Assembly (NCBI GenBank): GCA_026075535.2
Contig: AP026539.1
Coordinates: 1,984,001-2,048,000 of the forward strand
DNA from: Tricholoma matsutake
Lineage: Eukaryota > Basidiomycota > Agaricomycetes > Agaricales > Tricholomataceae
Direction of reading: 5' to 3'
DNA: 64,000 bases
Shown: in pieces, positions 33,070 to 43,298 of the stretch
How positions within the stretch are numbered: the first letter of the stretch is position 1
Layout of the letters: every line of letters starts with the position of its first letter
Made by a program: the position numbers and the translations under genes
Notes under the pieces: generated by a model
Told to the model about the DNA's origin: nothing
The model's input: only the letters and a program-made list of their open reading frames with translations
The model's database searches: none

Positions 33070-34678
33070 GGTAAGTCTCTCTCCATTATCTCAAATCATC
33101 CTGTATAGCTGCCCAAATACTAGCCACTCTTGTTTGACTCTCCAACATGTTTCGATATCCTGCCATCATAGCAGGTAGGAGTTCCCTTGGAAGTATAGGA
33201 TGGTGTTGCCTGGTGTTTTCATCACCAGTGATGTTCTAAGATGATCACAATGAGCATTGTCCAGTTACATTTAAAATTCAATCCAAGATGAAGAGGATCA
33301 CTCACAAATTCTCTTTGTGCCTGAAGTGCTTGCTCCAGACTCATACCCCACTGGTTGTTCAAAGATATTGAGAACCAGGGCTGTCTTTTCTGGCCACTAG
33401 TGGTGGGATGTTCTTGTAAGTAATTAGAATGCAATCCTCTAATCTTTTCAAGGAGTCCAAGGAGCTCTTCTTCTGCCTTGACAATATGATGCATTTGCTT
33501 ATAAACTTCTGGAACTATAATGTGGAAACTCTTCAGATAACATTTCCCCAGGAATTGTCGACCCGCAGCCTGTCCAATTTTAGAAAACCGAATGAAATGA
33601 CAGTTCCCATTGGTTCACTTACTGATTCTTCTCTAATCATTTGCAGATATTGCAATTTATGCTCCGTTAAATGATTACTATTGGGACTGATTGCTGCCAT
33701 GAACAAACTCCGTGAGCAGAGAAGATCCATGAATTCCTGTGCTTTGGCATTGTTCGAAAAGGGGAAATCAATGACACCTTCATGGATAAACACTGGCAAT
33801 ACATTCCAGTTGATGCTCATGGTTGGTGATTTGACCATCTCTCAAGTTTCAAGTAAATATATCCAATGTTCATCATTACATAAGTTGCATAGCCATAAGC
33901 AGACTTCCAATCATCAAGACTCCATTATCTACTTTTGATCACTGGGTTAAAGGCAAGGTAAGTCGGACTGGACATTCCACATCAGAGACCTCCTCCTCAT
34001 CTACAAGATCTTCCCTTTCTATCAAGAGCTCTCCCACAGCCACATGTACCATTCCCAATGCCAGCAACAAGTCCTGCTGACTTTGGCTGACATCAAGCAA
34101 AACCCTTGATCGGAAGGAAGGGGCAAATTCATTGACACCTGGCCCCACCTGTTATCAATAAAAAATATTATCATTCTAGTATCTAATAATGAGATGTAGT
34201 GCTACATACCACGTTCCGGAATCTCAGTACATCTGGGAAAAGGTCTGGATTGATGACCATGGGAGTACTGATGATCCACCAAGGATTGAGGTATGGTTCC
34301 ACAATCCTTGTCAAGTCGATGTCGGTAGTAGCCTCCCTGAGCAACGAAAGGCTTCCCTTGAATGTGCCGATGTCCGAACTTGATACATCCATGACCAAGG
34401 AGTGCAGTCTTTTTTGAAAAGGGGTGAGATAAAGGAACTTGTTCTCAAGGATCATCCATCCAAGTATAATTTCCAGAATCCCCTAACACTGGATAAAAAT
34501 GTAGTTATGTAGGAGTAATGCAACTTACAAGTTCTTGCTTCATCCTGGTTTTCCAAATATGATAATACTCATTGAGACCCAACTGACGATGAGGCTGTTT
34601 AGCTTCAAGTGTTGCTGCTCTAGCCTGGGAGCATAGATAATCAACAACTCCCTGGCATGTTACTTTCGGAGCACTCAT
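33070..34678 (-). pseudogene. Unknown multi-exon gene divergent from the TET/JBP gene
   Basis: Starts MSAPKVTCQGVVDYLCSQA at 34678. Exon blocks continue as KQPHRQLGLNEYYHIWK, SLVMDVSSSDIGTFKG, LNPWWIISTPMVINPDLFP, NEFAPSFRSRVLLDV, WNVLPVFIHEGVIDFPFS, LLCSRSLFMAAIS and WFSISLNNQWGMSLEQALQ. Introns of 50-70 bp with GTA/AG borders fit the gaps. I do not recognise the family. Its start lies about 300 bp from that of the dioxygenase, so the two may share a promoter. Few stops were noticed, so it may be less decayed than its neighbours. Confidence 0.45.
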
Positions 34679-34981
34679 TGTTGGGAGTAATGATAGATAT
34701 TGATGAGAATGATTAGAGAAATCAACATCTATCATTGATCGCTTATTGGTATTGGAGATCAAAGTCACTGATGATGTTCAGATGATGTTCATAGATGAAA
34801 GATAACATCAATTGGGATCAGGATCAGGATGGACAACAATCACAGTGACATTTCATTTCACTAGACATTCTTGACAATTGGAATGTCAGATATCAGATTG
34901 ATTTGAGTGATCAGTAGATAAAGGCCCCTCTGATTTATATAAATACAATCTGTTGTCTATCTCAGATTCATCGGATTCAAC

Positions 34982-36352
34982 ATGTCATTACCATCTAACT
35001 CACCTTTCTTCTTGACCAACACTGTTTCAGACTACCTCCGAGCCCAATTTTGGTGGGTGATTTCAAGGAAGCTCCATGAGAATCAGAATGTTCCCGATCT
35101 CGCAAAGATGAAGGCAATTTGGCTGATCTATAACCAAGAGAATCCTGGCCCACTTCCTCCACTTTCACTATCAGTTCAACTTACAGTTGACTGTGAACAA
35201 ATGGCAACAATGGCAGCTGATGCTTATTGCAATAGAAGTAATATTTAGATTTTGTCAATTTGAAATTTCTGGCTAAATGATTTCAGTGAAATTCGATGAT
35301 CTTGATGTGCAAAGATATGACTCAAACATGTTATCAAAGAGACTGACTGGTTGGAATGACTCCAAGGAGGATTCCTTGATCATGACAAGCTGTTATGGTG
35401 GACAGAGACTACTTACCCAGCCAACCATTGTCCTAGACATGCATGAACGGATCCTACTTTGGTTCCTGCCTGGCATCCTGAGCCCTGAAAGACAGGTGAG
35501 AACTTGTTGATATAATGATACCCCCCTCTGATTCATTCGACTATCACTTGGCTTGTAGAGAATTCTTTGGGAGGCTGCACTGAAGATGGATCAATCTCTC
35601 AGAGGATCCCTTACTCTGAATCTGACTCGCACAAAATGGTGTTTGGATCCTCAATATTATAAATCTCCTGGAAAATGTCAGCCTTATCCTGGCAATATCA
35701 ATCTCTCGCCAGCTTGGTTCCAGCAAGCACACAATGTAAGTTGACGGTTTTTATATTTCAGGGCCTTTAATTCTATCTTCTGATTGTTCTAGACTCCTAA
35801 ATTCAAGCCCGAGATTTCGAAGACCTTGAAGGCGAGATTGGAGAACCTGAACACACTTGGATGGCTGAAAGAAACTTTGGAATCATTTGCACTTGCTCAG
35901 CATTGTTCATCCTGAACTGTATGACATTGGTTGGGGGGTGCTGAAGAAGGTGGGAGATTCTCCGGACATGGTAAAGGATGGTGAGGAGGTGCTAGAGGTT
36001 TTACAGCTGTGGACGACACCTTTCTCAGGATATGGTTTGATCAGTAATTGCATCACCCCTATGCATCAGGACAACAATTCCCAAGGCCCATGGTATGACT
36101 GTTTAACGACCATTGGAGATTATGAAAAGGGAGCTCGGTTGAAACTCAAGAACTTTGGATTGTAGCTGGATTATCCTTCGGGAACAATAGTTTTCCTGCT
36201 GGGAAAGGTAATCTGACATGGAATTTCAGAGATTAATGGGAACCGGGTATGTATTGCCCAATATATGAGGGATAATGTTCATGAGAGGATGAGGATGAGA
36301 TCACCTGAGTGGATGACAGTGACCAAGACTTTCTCATCTGTGCCAGTCTGAA
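34982..36352 (+). pseudogene. TET/JBP-like 2-oxoglutarate/Fe(II) dioxygenase
   Basis: Starts MSLPSNSPFFLTNTVSDYL. Plausible introns lie at about 35239-35285, 35496-35558 and 35735-35791. The N-terminal exons carry helical segments (WLIYNQENPGPLPPL, TGWNDSKEDSLIMTSC). The catalytic region reads ELYDIGWGVLKKV, QLWTTPFSGYGLISNCITP, then MHQDNN (the HxD iron ligands), GPWYDCLTTIGDYE, YPSGTIVFLLGK, HGISEINGNRVC (second His and the 2-oxoglutarate-binding Arg region) and AQYMRDNVHERM. This family oxidises 5-methylcytosine and in basidiomycetes is amplified with KDZ transposons. A TAG at 36163 (after NFGL) and a TGA near 36213 (before HGISE) fit CAG>TAG and CGA>TGA, and a frameshift lies near 35880. 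The iron ligands are kept, so decay looks recent. Confidence 0.78.
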
Positions 36353-36556
36353 TGATTTGTATTTCCAATTTTATTTCATGATACAATATCATACTGGGTG
36401 ACAAATGAACTTTTGTATGGTTATCTTCTGATGTAATGATGTGGAGCTAGCACTTCAACATATTTTGACCAGCATGCCCAACAGAGAACATAACCTTTGA
36501 AGGATGCCATGCACCAATACATGTGACCTTGCGGAGACCCTTGTGTGTCTTCCTTT

Positions 36557-36745
36557 GACCCATGGGCCCATTCATCATATGGTCCACTGCAGTGTTAATA
36601 TATATAACCCATGGGCCCATCCATCATATGTTCCACTATAGTGTTGACATGACCCATGGGCCTATCCATCATATGGTCCACTGCAGTATTGACTTGACCC
36701 ATGGGCCCATTCATGACAAATGGCCTATAGCAGTACTCATATCCA
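36557..36745 (+). repeat. 45-bp tandem repeat, four copies
   Basis: Units begin at 36557, 36606, 36651 and 36696 with (G)ACCCATGGGCCCATTCATC followed by ATATGGTCCACTGCAGT. A fifth degenerate piece (ATCCATGGGCCCAGATTAG) lies near 36809. Each unit holds the palindrome CCCATGGG. The array separates the dioxygenase from the CxC5-like gene. Confidence 0.85.
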
Positions 36746-36821
36746 TCCTATTTCCATGACCTTATATCTACCACATGAGCCCACTTATCTACTATGGTCT
36801 GTTATAATCCATGGGCCCAGA

Positions 36822-37583
36822 TTAGCTGGACCATTTCAAACAGCTTAAAGCCACCATTAGTTGGTCCATTTGTAATGGTCCAAATACACTGAAGGGGCTG
36901 GAATATTTGGTCTTGCAGGTTAAGCATTCCCCAGTCAAAACAAAAACATTTTCATGTATTACTGAATTCTTGATCAGTGTGACTCGAGAAATATCCCGTG
37001 TTCGGATGGCCTGGTGTAGTGCCCTTGAATTGCAATTTGCTGTTTCACATTCCATTGAGTTGGGACAAAGAACATGTACTGGCTGGATCAATTTATGGGA
37101 TATGGGTTGTAGTTTCTTTTGCAGATGTCCACATGCATTGTATGGATGCAAATTCAAAAGTTTTGCAGCTGCATCAAGCTTGAGGCTGAGTGCAGTAATT
37201 TCTTGTTCAGCATCCATGTTTTTGTCAACCTCCTTCATCTTCAAAGGCCTTTGCTGATTGTTATCCATATTTTCTTTGATTGCCTGTGCAAGACCCTTGA
37301 TCCAACCTGATGCCATGACATGATTTTCTCCTTCACATTGAATGTATTGCTGCCAGGCATGGAGATTCAACAACTCAGGATTTTCAGTCAATGAAAACAA
37401 TAGGACAAGCACTGCTGATAGTGATGTTTTAGAGCTGAAGTGTTGGCTGATAAATTGACTGAAGACTTTGAATGTGATATTTGGGAAAGGATCCTCTCCT
37501 GCTGGCATTGCAGAGGCAATAGGAATAAATGCTGACAAAACCACCCAAGTCCAGATGTGCCAGGGTACAAGATTTATGGCCAA
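36822..37583 (-). pseudogene. KDZ-associated CxC5-like cysteine-cluster protein, 3' end lost
   Basis: A 253-residue open frame starts MAINLVPWHIWTW. Its N-terminal part is helical (SKTSLSAVLVLLFSL, NLHAWQQYIQ). The C-terminal part shows HVLCPNSMECETANCNSRAL, then FVLTGECLTCKTKYSSPFSVFG, paired cysteines in the arrangement of the CxC5-like cluster known to sit at the N-terminus of a KDZ transposase subgroup. The transposase core that should follow is absent: the frame ends near 36822 beside the 45-bp repeat array. It is a separate KDZ lineage from the CxC2 protein at 28.7 kb and runs in the opposite direction. Confidence 0.6.
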
Positions 37584-37696
37584 TACAAGGATTTTGGAAA
37601 CCAGAGCCAGGATGTGGCTTATAATCCAAGTTGATACTATCCAAGTACTGCAAAGAGATCATATAATTATTGATCATTTTGGTTTATCATCCCTAC

Positions 37697-38329
37697 TTAC
37701 TGGGCCTTTTTGCTGGTATTCTTTTTTTTATGCACCCTTTCCTTCCCCTTCCCCTTTCCCATTTCCATTTCCTTTTCCATCTTCTTTTCCTTCCTCTTTT
37801 CCTTTCCTTTCTCTTTTTCCTTCTCTTTTGCTTTTCCCTTCCCCTTTTTCTTCTTTTTCACCAATTTCCCATCCTCATCCTCATCCTCAAACTCCAAGGG
37901 CCCACCATTCAACAGCCAAGTATTCAAATCAGTGAAGGTATATGAAATCTTCTTGAACCCCCAAATGCCAATGTCTTCCTCATCAGTCTCCCCCTCCAAC
38001 CATGCCACCATCTGTGGATAAGCAGCTACCTTTGTGAAATATCGATGATAGTGAGAATGGAAATATGATTTGGAGATGAAAATTTCAATGAGGTCAGTTT
38101 TTGTTGGTCACTTGATTTCCCAAGTCCCATTTGCCACCATGTCATTAACAGTATGACTGGCAACAAGAAATGCCTTGTACTTTTGATATGCAATCTTGAG
38201 TGACACATCACCAGTACCTATCAGGTTGGAGGGAATATCAAGGATGCGAATAAGCTGCGACTTGAACATGTTGACTGTGGGGGCCATACGTCCAACATAT
38301 GGAGGGGGTTCTGAGGTTGATGCAGACAA
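37697..38329 (-). pseudogene. Unknown protein with Lys/Glu-rich tail
   Basis: Starts MSASTSEPPPYVGRMAP at 38329 and continues NMFKSQLIRILDIPSNLIG, SLKIAYQKYKAFLVAS and DMVANGTWEIK. After a short gap it reads MVAWLEGETDEEDIGIWGF, DLNTWLLNGGPLEFEDE and then a long KKKKKGKGKAKEKEKEK tail. I recognise no catalytic domain. Codon pattern and intron-like gap suggest a real exon chain. It lies just upstream of the CxC5-like frame on the same strand. Confidence 0.4.
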
Positions 38330-38399
38330 AGGACCCTGAGATGCTGAAGAAATTGGTTCATCATCAGTCTAATTTAATGGTGAGAAGAAGATTTTCAAA

Positions 38400-40347
38400 T
38401 CAAGAATAAAATCTCACAATCAGTAACCTCAAACGAAATTGATTATTGATAACTTTCCACTCAGCACTATCATTATCTGCCACTGCTGTGTTGTATTGTC
38501 CTTTAACAGCCCAAAAATCATCCTCATAGACAAAAATCCGCTGATTTTTCTCTAAAAATCCCAAAATTAATTTATCCACCAAATATTTATTTTAATTAAT
38601 GACTTAACAGAAACAGGAGAATATTGAATGCCAAGTTTCTTCAAAACTGGCCCCAAGGTTGGTGTTACATGATGGCTAAGGGTCATGTATGGCTCAGAAG
38701 TATCAAGGTTACCATGTGACCAGAACACAAAAACTTTCCCTATTATTCTAGGTTATTATACTTGGGTATGATGATATTAATAAAGAAGAATTCACCAGTA
38801 GTTGGGGAAATATCCCCCTCATATTCGATATGATCAGCAATGTTGTACACATTACCTTGGGCATGCCCATGTAGAATTCCCCCTGTTATCTGAGAGGCAC
38901 CCTGAAGTTCATGGCGCGAGGGGGTGCCAGGTGGACTGGCCATGACGATGTCAGTGTGAGCATCAGGGGCGGTCGCAGCAGTTGGTGCACCTTGGTTTCC
39001 TGGAAGGGTGGTGGTGGCAGTTTTGTTATCAGTAGCGGTAGGTTCAATCCCCTTGTTAACAGTGGGGGTAGTGGGAATGGCAGTAGGCATGGCAGGGAGG
39101 TGGGGCTGCCATCATTAGTGTCCTTATTTGTAGAGGCCACCACTGTGATGGTAGAGGTGGCAAGGGTGAGGGGGGGTCCATTGTTGGCATCCTTGATTGT
39201 AGAGGTTGCCGCCATGGTGGTAGAGGTGGTGGCAAAGGTGGGGCCATGGTTGTTGGTGTCTTCGTTTGTAGAGGTTGCCACCGTCGCAGCATTGGGGGCC
39301 CTGGTAGCATCGTTGTTGTTGCCTGTGCCCTCACCCTCACCCTCATTGTTGTCCTCACCCTTGTCATTGTTGTCCTCACCCTCGTTGTTGTTGTCCTTGC
39401 CCTTGCCGTTGTTGCCTTTGTCCTTGCCATCCTTCTCCTTGTCCCTGTTCTCACTGTTGTCATTATCATTGTCCTTGTCCTTGTCCTTGCTGTCGTCACT
39501 CCCACCGTTGCCAGTCCCCGAGGTGCTGTCGTCGCTGCTGCTATGGCTGTCGTCCTGGTCCTGGTTTCTCTTCATGTTGCCCTCACTGCTCTCATCGCTG
39601 TCACTTGGGGAGCTGTCATCGCTGTCGCTTTGGGAGCTGTCAGTCTCCTCCGTGGATTTCCTGGCCGTGTTTTTGCTGGATGCTGAGGCCACCATTGCCA
39701 AGTCAGCACAGCGGAGACGGGTCGGCTTTGGGAGAGAGGGTGGAGCTGTGGGGGTGGAGGATGTCACCTTGGTATGGTCAGGGGGAGCTATAGTGATGCC
39801 GCTTGCCTCTAGCACAGCAGCACTCCTAGTAATATAGAAAAGAAGTGAATAAAACAAGAAAAAAAAAGAAGAAAAAAAAAGAGAAACATACCTAGTGATG
39901 CGAGATGGATAGAAAAGAAATGAATAAAAGAAGAAAAAAAAGAAGAAAAAAAGATAAAACATACCTGGTTGTACGAGACAGATAGAAAAGAAGTTAGTAA
40001 AACAAGAAAAAAGATGAAAAAAAAAAGAGAAAACATACCTGGTGACACGAGATGGGAGAGCGGCAGCCGCATCCTCCTGTGCTCACATCATCAAAGTTTT
40101 CCTGTGAAAAAAGGGGGGAAAGGGTAAGGGGAGAGGCTGGAGATGGAGCAGGCAGCTTACCTTGCCTTTGTACCCCTCTTCCCCTGTCCTCCTGTCTCCT
40201 TCTCCTTCTCCTTCTCCTCCTTTCCTCTGCTTTTCCTCTTCTCCTCCCCTTTCTTCTTCCCTTTCCTCCCCTTTGGCACATCTGTTTCATCGTCACTACT
40301 GGCAATTTTTTTTTTTGCTTTGGCAGCCCCCGCATCAGCCGATGACA
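38400..40347 (-). pseudogene. Low-complexity acidic/basic protein with exon-intron repeats
   Basis: Starts MSSADAGAAKAKKKIASS at 40347 with a basic Lys/Arg tract. After an intron-like region it reads VLEASGITIAPPDHTKV (about 39835), SSQSDSDDSSPSDSDESSE and a long Asp/Asn/Lys/Gly run (DKDKDNDNDNSENRDK). Another frame gives a Thr/Ala/Pro-rich part (TDIVMASPPGTPSRHELQ, NVYNIADHIEYEGDIS) ending near 38746. 38400-38582 (VDKLILGFLEKNQRIFVYE) may be a further exon. No domain was recognised, and low complexity makes the frame uncertain. Plus-strand frames over 38.9-39.8 kb are the mirror of the same repeats. Confidence 0.35.
39833..40045 (-). repeat. Three tandem intron-like units (about 72 bp)
   Basis: On the minus strand each unit has a donor-like GTATGTTT, a C/T-rich tract (TTTTTTCTTC...) and an acceptor-like CAG or TAG just before the next donor. 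Short 15-20 base pieces such as ATCTCGCATCACTAG lie between. It looks like one intron and its borders copied three times. Confidence 0.65.
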
Positions 40348-40565
40348 TGGCGCATTTGTGGCTGTACAGATTGTCCCGTTTGTGGCCACTACGGGTGGTG
40401 GGGACAGTCAAGCAAGTATTGAACATGTTAATCGTTTGATCTTGAGGCTTTGGGGTTGTGTCAATGTCGTGGTGATGTGGTTGTGGCTGAGGTTGATGTT
40501 GATTGTGGCTATACATTCTCACGGTTCTACAGTGACATAATGCAATTGTTTGCTTGTTTGACAAT

Positions 40566-40955
40566 GGCTCTGTGGTGTAGTGGTTAATTGCTGCTATTTA
40601 TGCTTGGTGATAAGGCTTGGAGTTCAATTCTCCTTTACTACATAATTTTTCTGTAGCCTCTGCTATGCATCCACGGACTCAACTCAGATGACTCGGACAT
40701 GTATCCATCTGAGTCCGAGTAAATTGATGTTGCTCAGACAAAGTCCATGCGCACTCCGAGTAAAGGTGCAAAAACAGCTCAGACTCCACGAAAGTCCATG
40801 TGGAGTCCGAGCAACTGCTATACAGGACATTTGAGCCAAATGAGTGAATGCCAGTCCATGCGGAGTCCAAGCTAGTCTGTGTGGAGTCCACCAAATTCTG
40901 TGTGGACTGGCTCAGAATACGTGGGGCACAGTAAAGACCTCTATTTTCCAGGGGC
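40566..40955 (+). mobile_element. tRNA-derived SINE-like element C
   Basis: Box A TGGTGTAGTGG (40573-40583) and box B GGAGTTCAATTCTCC (40619-40633) form the head. The body (40690-40900) is made of GTCCATGCGGAGTCC-type repeats. The tail reads AGAATACGTGGGGCACAGTAAAG near 40945, matching the tails of elements A and B. Confidence 0.55.
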
Positions 40956-41235
40956 ACTTTCTTGGCTAAATTTCATATTTCACATATCATGTGTCAACAT
41001 TCACACAACATCTCAAAAATATAATTCCAGTAGATGACTAGTAATTAGGGTCGCTAGCAGGCATTGAGTTGAGTCTAATGAAACAATGAATGGATGCTGG
41101 ACCTACTTTAGAACCCAATTTCAGTAGGGTAACCCATCTTGACCTCAGCAAAAGGAAGGGCAAAGTTGGACTCAAACATGAACCTATATTGATATTCAGT
41201 TCAAAATTGACTTTGTAAACACAAAGAAACCAACT

Positions 41236-41460
41236 TTACCTTTCCACTGCACAGTACACCATGGCTCTGTCCTGTGCACTATGCAGCCCAACATAAGAAG
41301 CCTGGATGCCACACTTCATGACCATTAAAGACCCTTGCCATCCATCATTGGGTGCAAGAGCTCCTACAGCTCTGTTGATCAGGAGAAATTCTCCCACTTG
41401 ACATGAAACCAAAACTTTGAAAGAATGTCCATCGTAGTTGCGGTGATAGGTCCACCTCAT
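41236..41460 (-). CDS. Exon fragment of an unknown protein
   Basis: A 74-residue minus-strand frame, RWTYHRNYDGHSFKVLV, GEFLLINRAVGALAPNDG and SLMVMKCGIQASYVGL, ends at CAVER next to a GTAAAG splice donor. It has the look of genuine coding sequence but I do not know the family. The other end abuts the LTR at 41458, so the gene was probably broken by that LTR. Part of its sequence (18 bp) is also found beside the other LTR copy at 17856-17873. Confidence 0.35.
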   Translation of the reverse strand: MRWTYHRNYDGHSFKVLVSCQVGEFLLINRAVGALAPNDGWQGSLMVMKCGIQASYVGLHSAQDRAMVYCAVER

Positions 41461-42419
41461 TGTTCAAGCTCAGAAAGCACATCTACGATTGTTGTCGAAG
41501 CTCTATAAAGTTCTACAGACCTCTCCAAAGCTCTACGAACCCATACAAACCTCTCCAAAGCTCTACAAACCTCTCCAAAGTCACAAGAATGCTTCGAGAT
41601 TCTTTGCGACACTGCAAAATTCTTTGTATGCCTTCAGCTGCCATAATACAATTCCCCCAACCTTTGGACAGCTCAGGATATACACTTGGAGCATTGTCAA
41701 TGAGTTCCGAACCAGTATCGAGCAATATCGCAGGGATATTGTCCTTCAAACACGTCCAATATTTCCTCGACCGACTTCGAAAATCATCAAACATCACAAA
41801 TCAACCTCAGATGCTATATCACTATCCAAATAATCATCGCACACATGCCAGACATATCCCCTACCATTTTCGAACAATATCGCACCGATATCGGGCCACA
41901 AATGAAGTCCGAAGAATCTTCGAAAATCTTCGAAAAACATCAAACCTCAAAAAACATCGTCAGACACAGTATTTCCTGTTTGAACAATCTTCTGATGCAT
42001 GCTGGTCACATGGGACACTATATCGAGTATATCGAACACATTTTGACCACATGTGCATGCATACAATCCGCTCGAAGCAGTTTCCGATCTTTTATTCAAT
42101 TTATAACAAGGACAGTCTGGTTTTAGCTATTCTTTCTTATTATTTCTTCATCATGTGTTATATTCACCCCTTCTAGGCTCGCTTTATTGTTCTGATATAC
42201 TTATATTGTCTTTTGTTTCGAGTTTTCCACATGTTTGCCTCATGTTCTCTAGCCTTTTTAGGTACTTTCTCTATTTTATATAAAAAGATGTACTAGATAC
42301 AAAGAAAAACAAGAAAGTCGTTGTCTTCCTCCCAGATCACAGTGATTTGAGAGTTCGGTTTAGTCTTATTCAGTCTGAAGTTTGGTGTTTTATGCTAAAC
42401 TTCCTCAAAATTCCTTGGT
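41458..42419 (+). repeat. Second copy of the 1.2-kb LTR, truncated at its 3' end
   Basis: Reverse complement of 16659-17855 with roughly 80-85 percent similarity by eye. It begins near TTGTTCAAGCTC and stops in CTCAAAATTCCTTGG, where the other copy continues for about 230 bp more. The break point is the junction with the truncated chromovirus at 42420. Confidence 0.7.
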
Positions 42420-43298
42420 GTGCAGGGACGTGCATTCCTTAATTCCTGTGAGTTATACATTAGTCTCCAGTCGCATCAATTCGTCGATGAGGCTGCAAAA
42501 ATTTATTGGGCCTTCACATACATGAAATCTGAACGCGCCTATCTCTATGTGGACCGTATCCTACGTCAAACTAAAGAACTCGGTTCTCTACCTTTCTCCA
42601 CTTGGGGTGACTTTCGAGCTGAGTTTGTATGCCACTTCTGCCCCCTCAATGAACGCCACTGAGCAGTGACATGACTTGAGTCATCCACTTACCACCAGGG
42701 ATGTTGATCCATGGACGACTATATCGATGAGTTCAAGGATTTGGTGGACATGGCAGGATATGGGAGTGGGTTACCAGTGGTGGTGAAGTTCCGACGGGGG
42801 CTCAACCGAGAAATTCAGGACCAGATTGCACAGATGTTGGAAGGGCGCCCAGCAGACGATGATATCCTTGCTTGGTATGAAGCTGCTTCACTCTGTGACG
42901 AGAACCGACTCACAAATGCGGCGTTTAATGCTGCATTCCATGCTCCAACTACCATTCATACACCCTACACCTTCAATCGAAGCCTCCCCCGCCCTAACCC
43001 CATTCCTGCTCGTCAAACTCCCACACCAGCCGTCAATGTCCCAGTACCAATGGATGTTGATGCAGCCCGCAGCTGTGCACGTAAGTTGGATCTCTGCTAC
43101 CATTGTGGGGAACCTGGACACAAGGCTGGAGCGTGTCCCCATCGTCAGGATATCCGCATGCTCACCCCCGAGGGACGAGACAAACTCCTGCAAGATTTGT
43201 TGGCACTTGTAGATGTTGAGGAAGCGAAGGATCAAGTTGCAGAGGAGGTTAAGCTGGAAGTTGTAGAGGAGCAGGATTTTCCTATTCGCAGCGAGTGA
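42420..43298 (+). pseudogene. Gag of chromovirus copy 2
   Basis: Capsid residues from GRAFLNSCELYI to the end of gag, with a CCHC knuckle (CYHCGEPGHKAGAC). A TGA at 42660-42662 replaces the CGA codon present in copy 1 (HHRAV there). Nearby GTCGATCC in copy 1 reads GTTGATCC here. The overlap with pol is conserved, except that the ATG found in copy 1 at 5233 is ACG here. Confidence 0.88.

Noticed and set aside
38911..39837. 308-residue plus-strand frame rich in Leu/Ser/Val
   Set aside because: It mirrors the minus-strand Asp/Asn/Lys low-complexity tract and has no domain.
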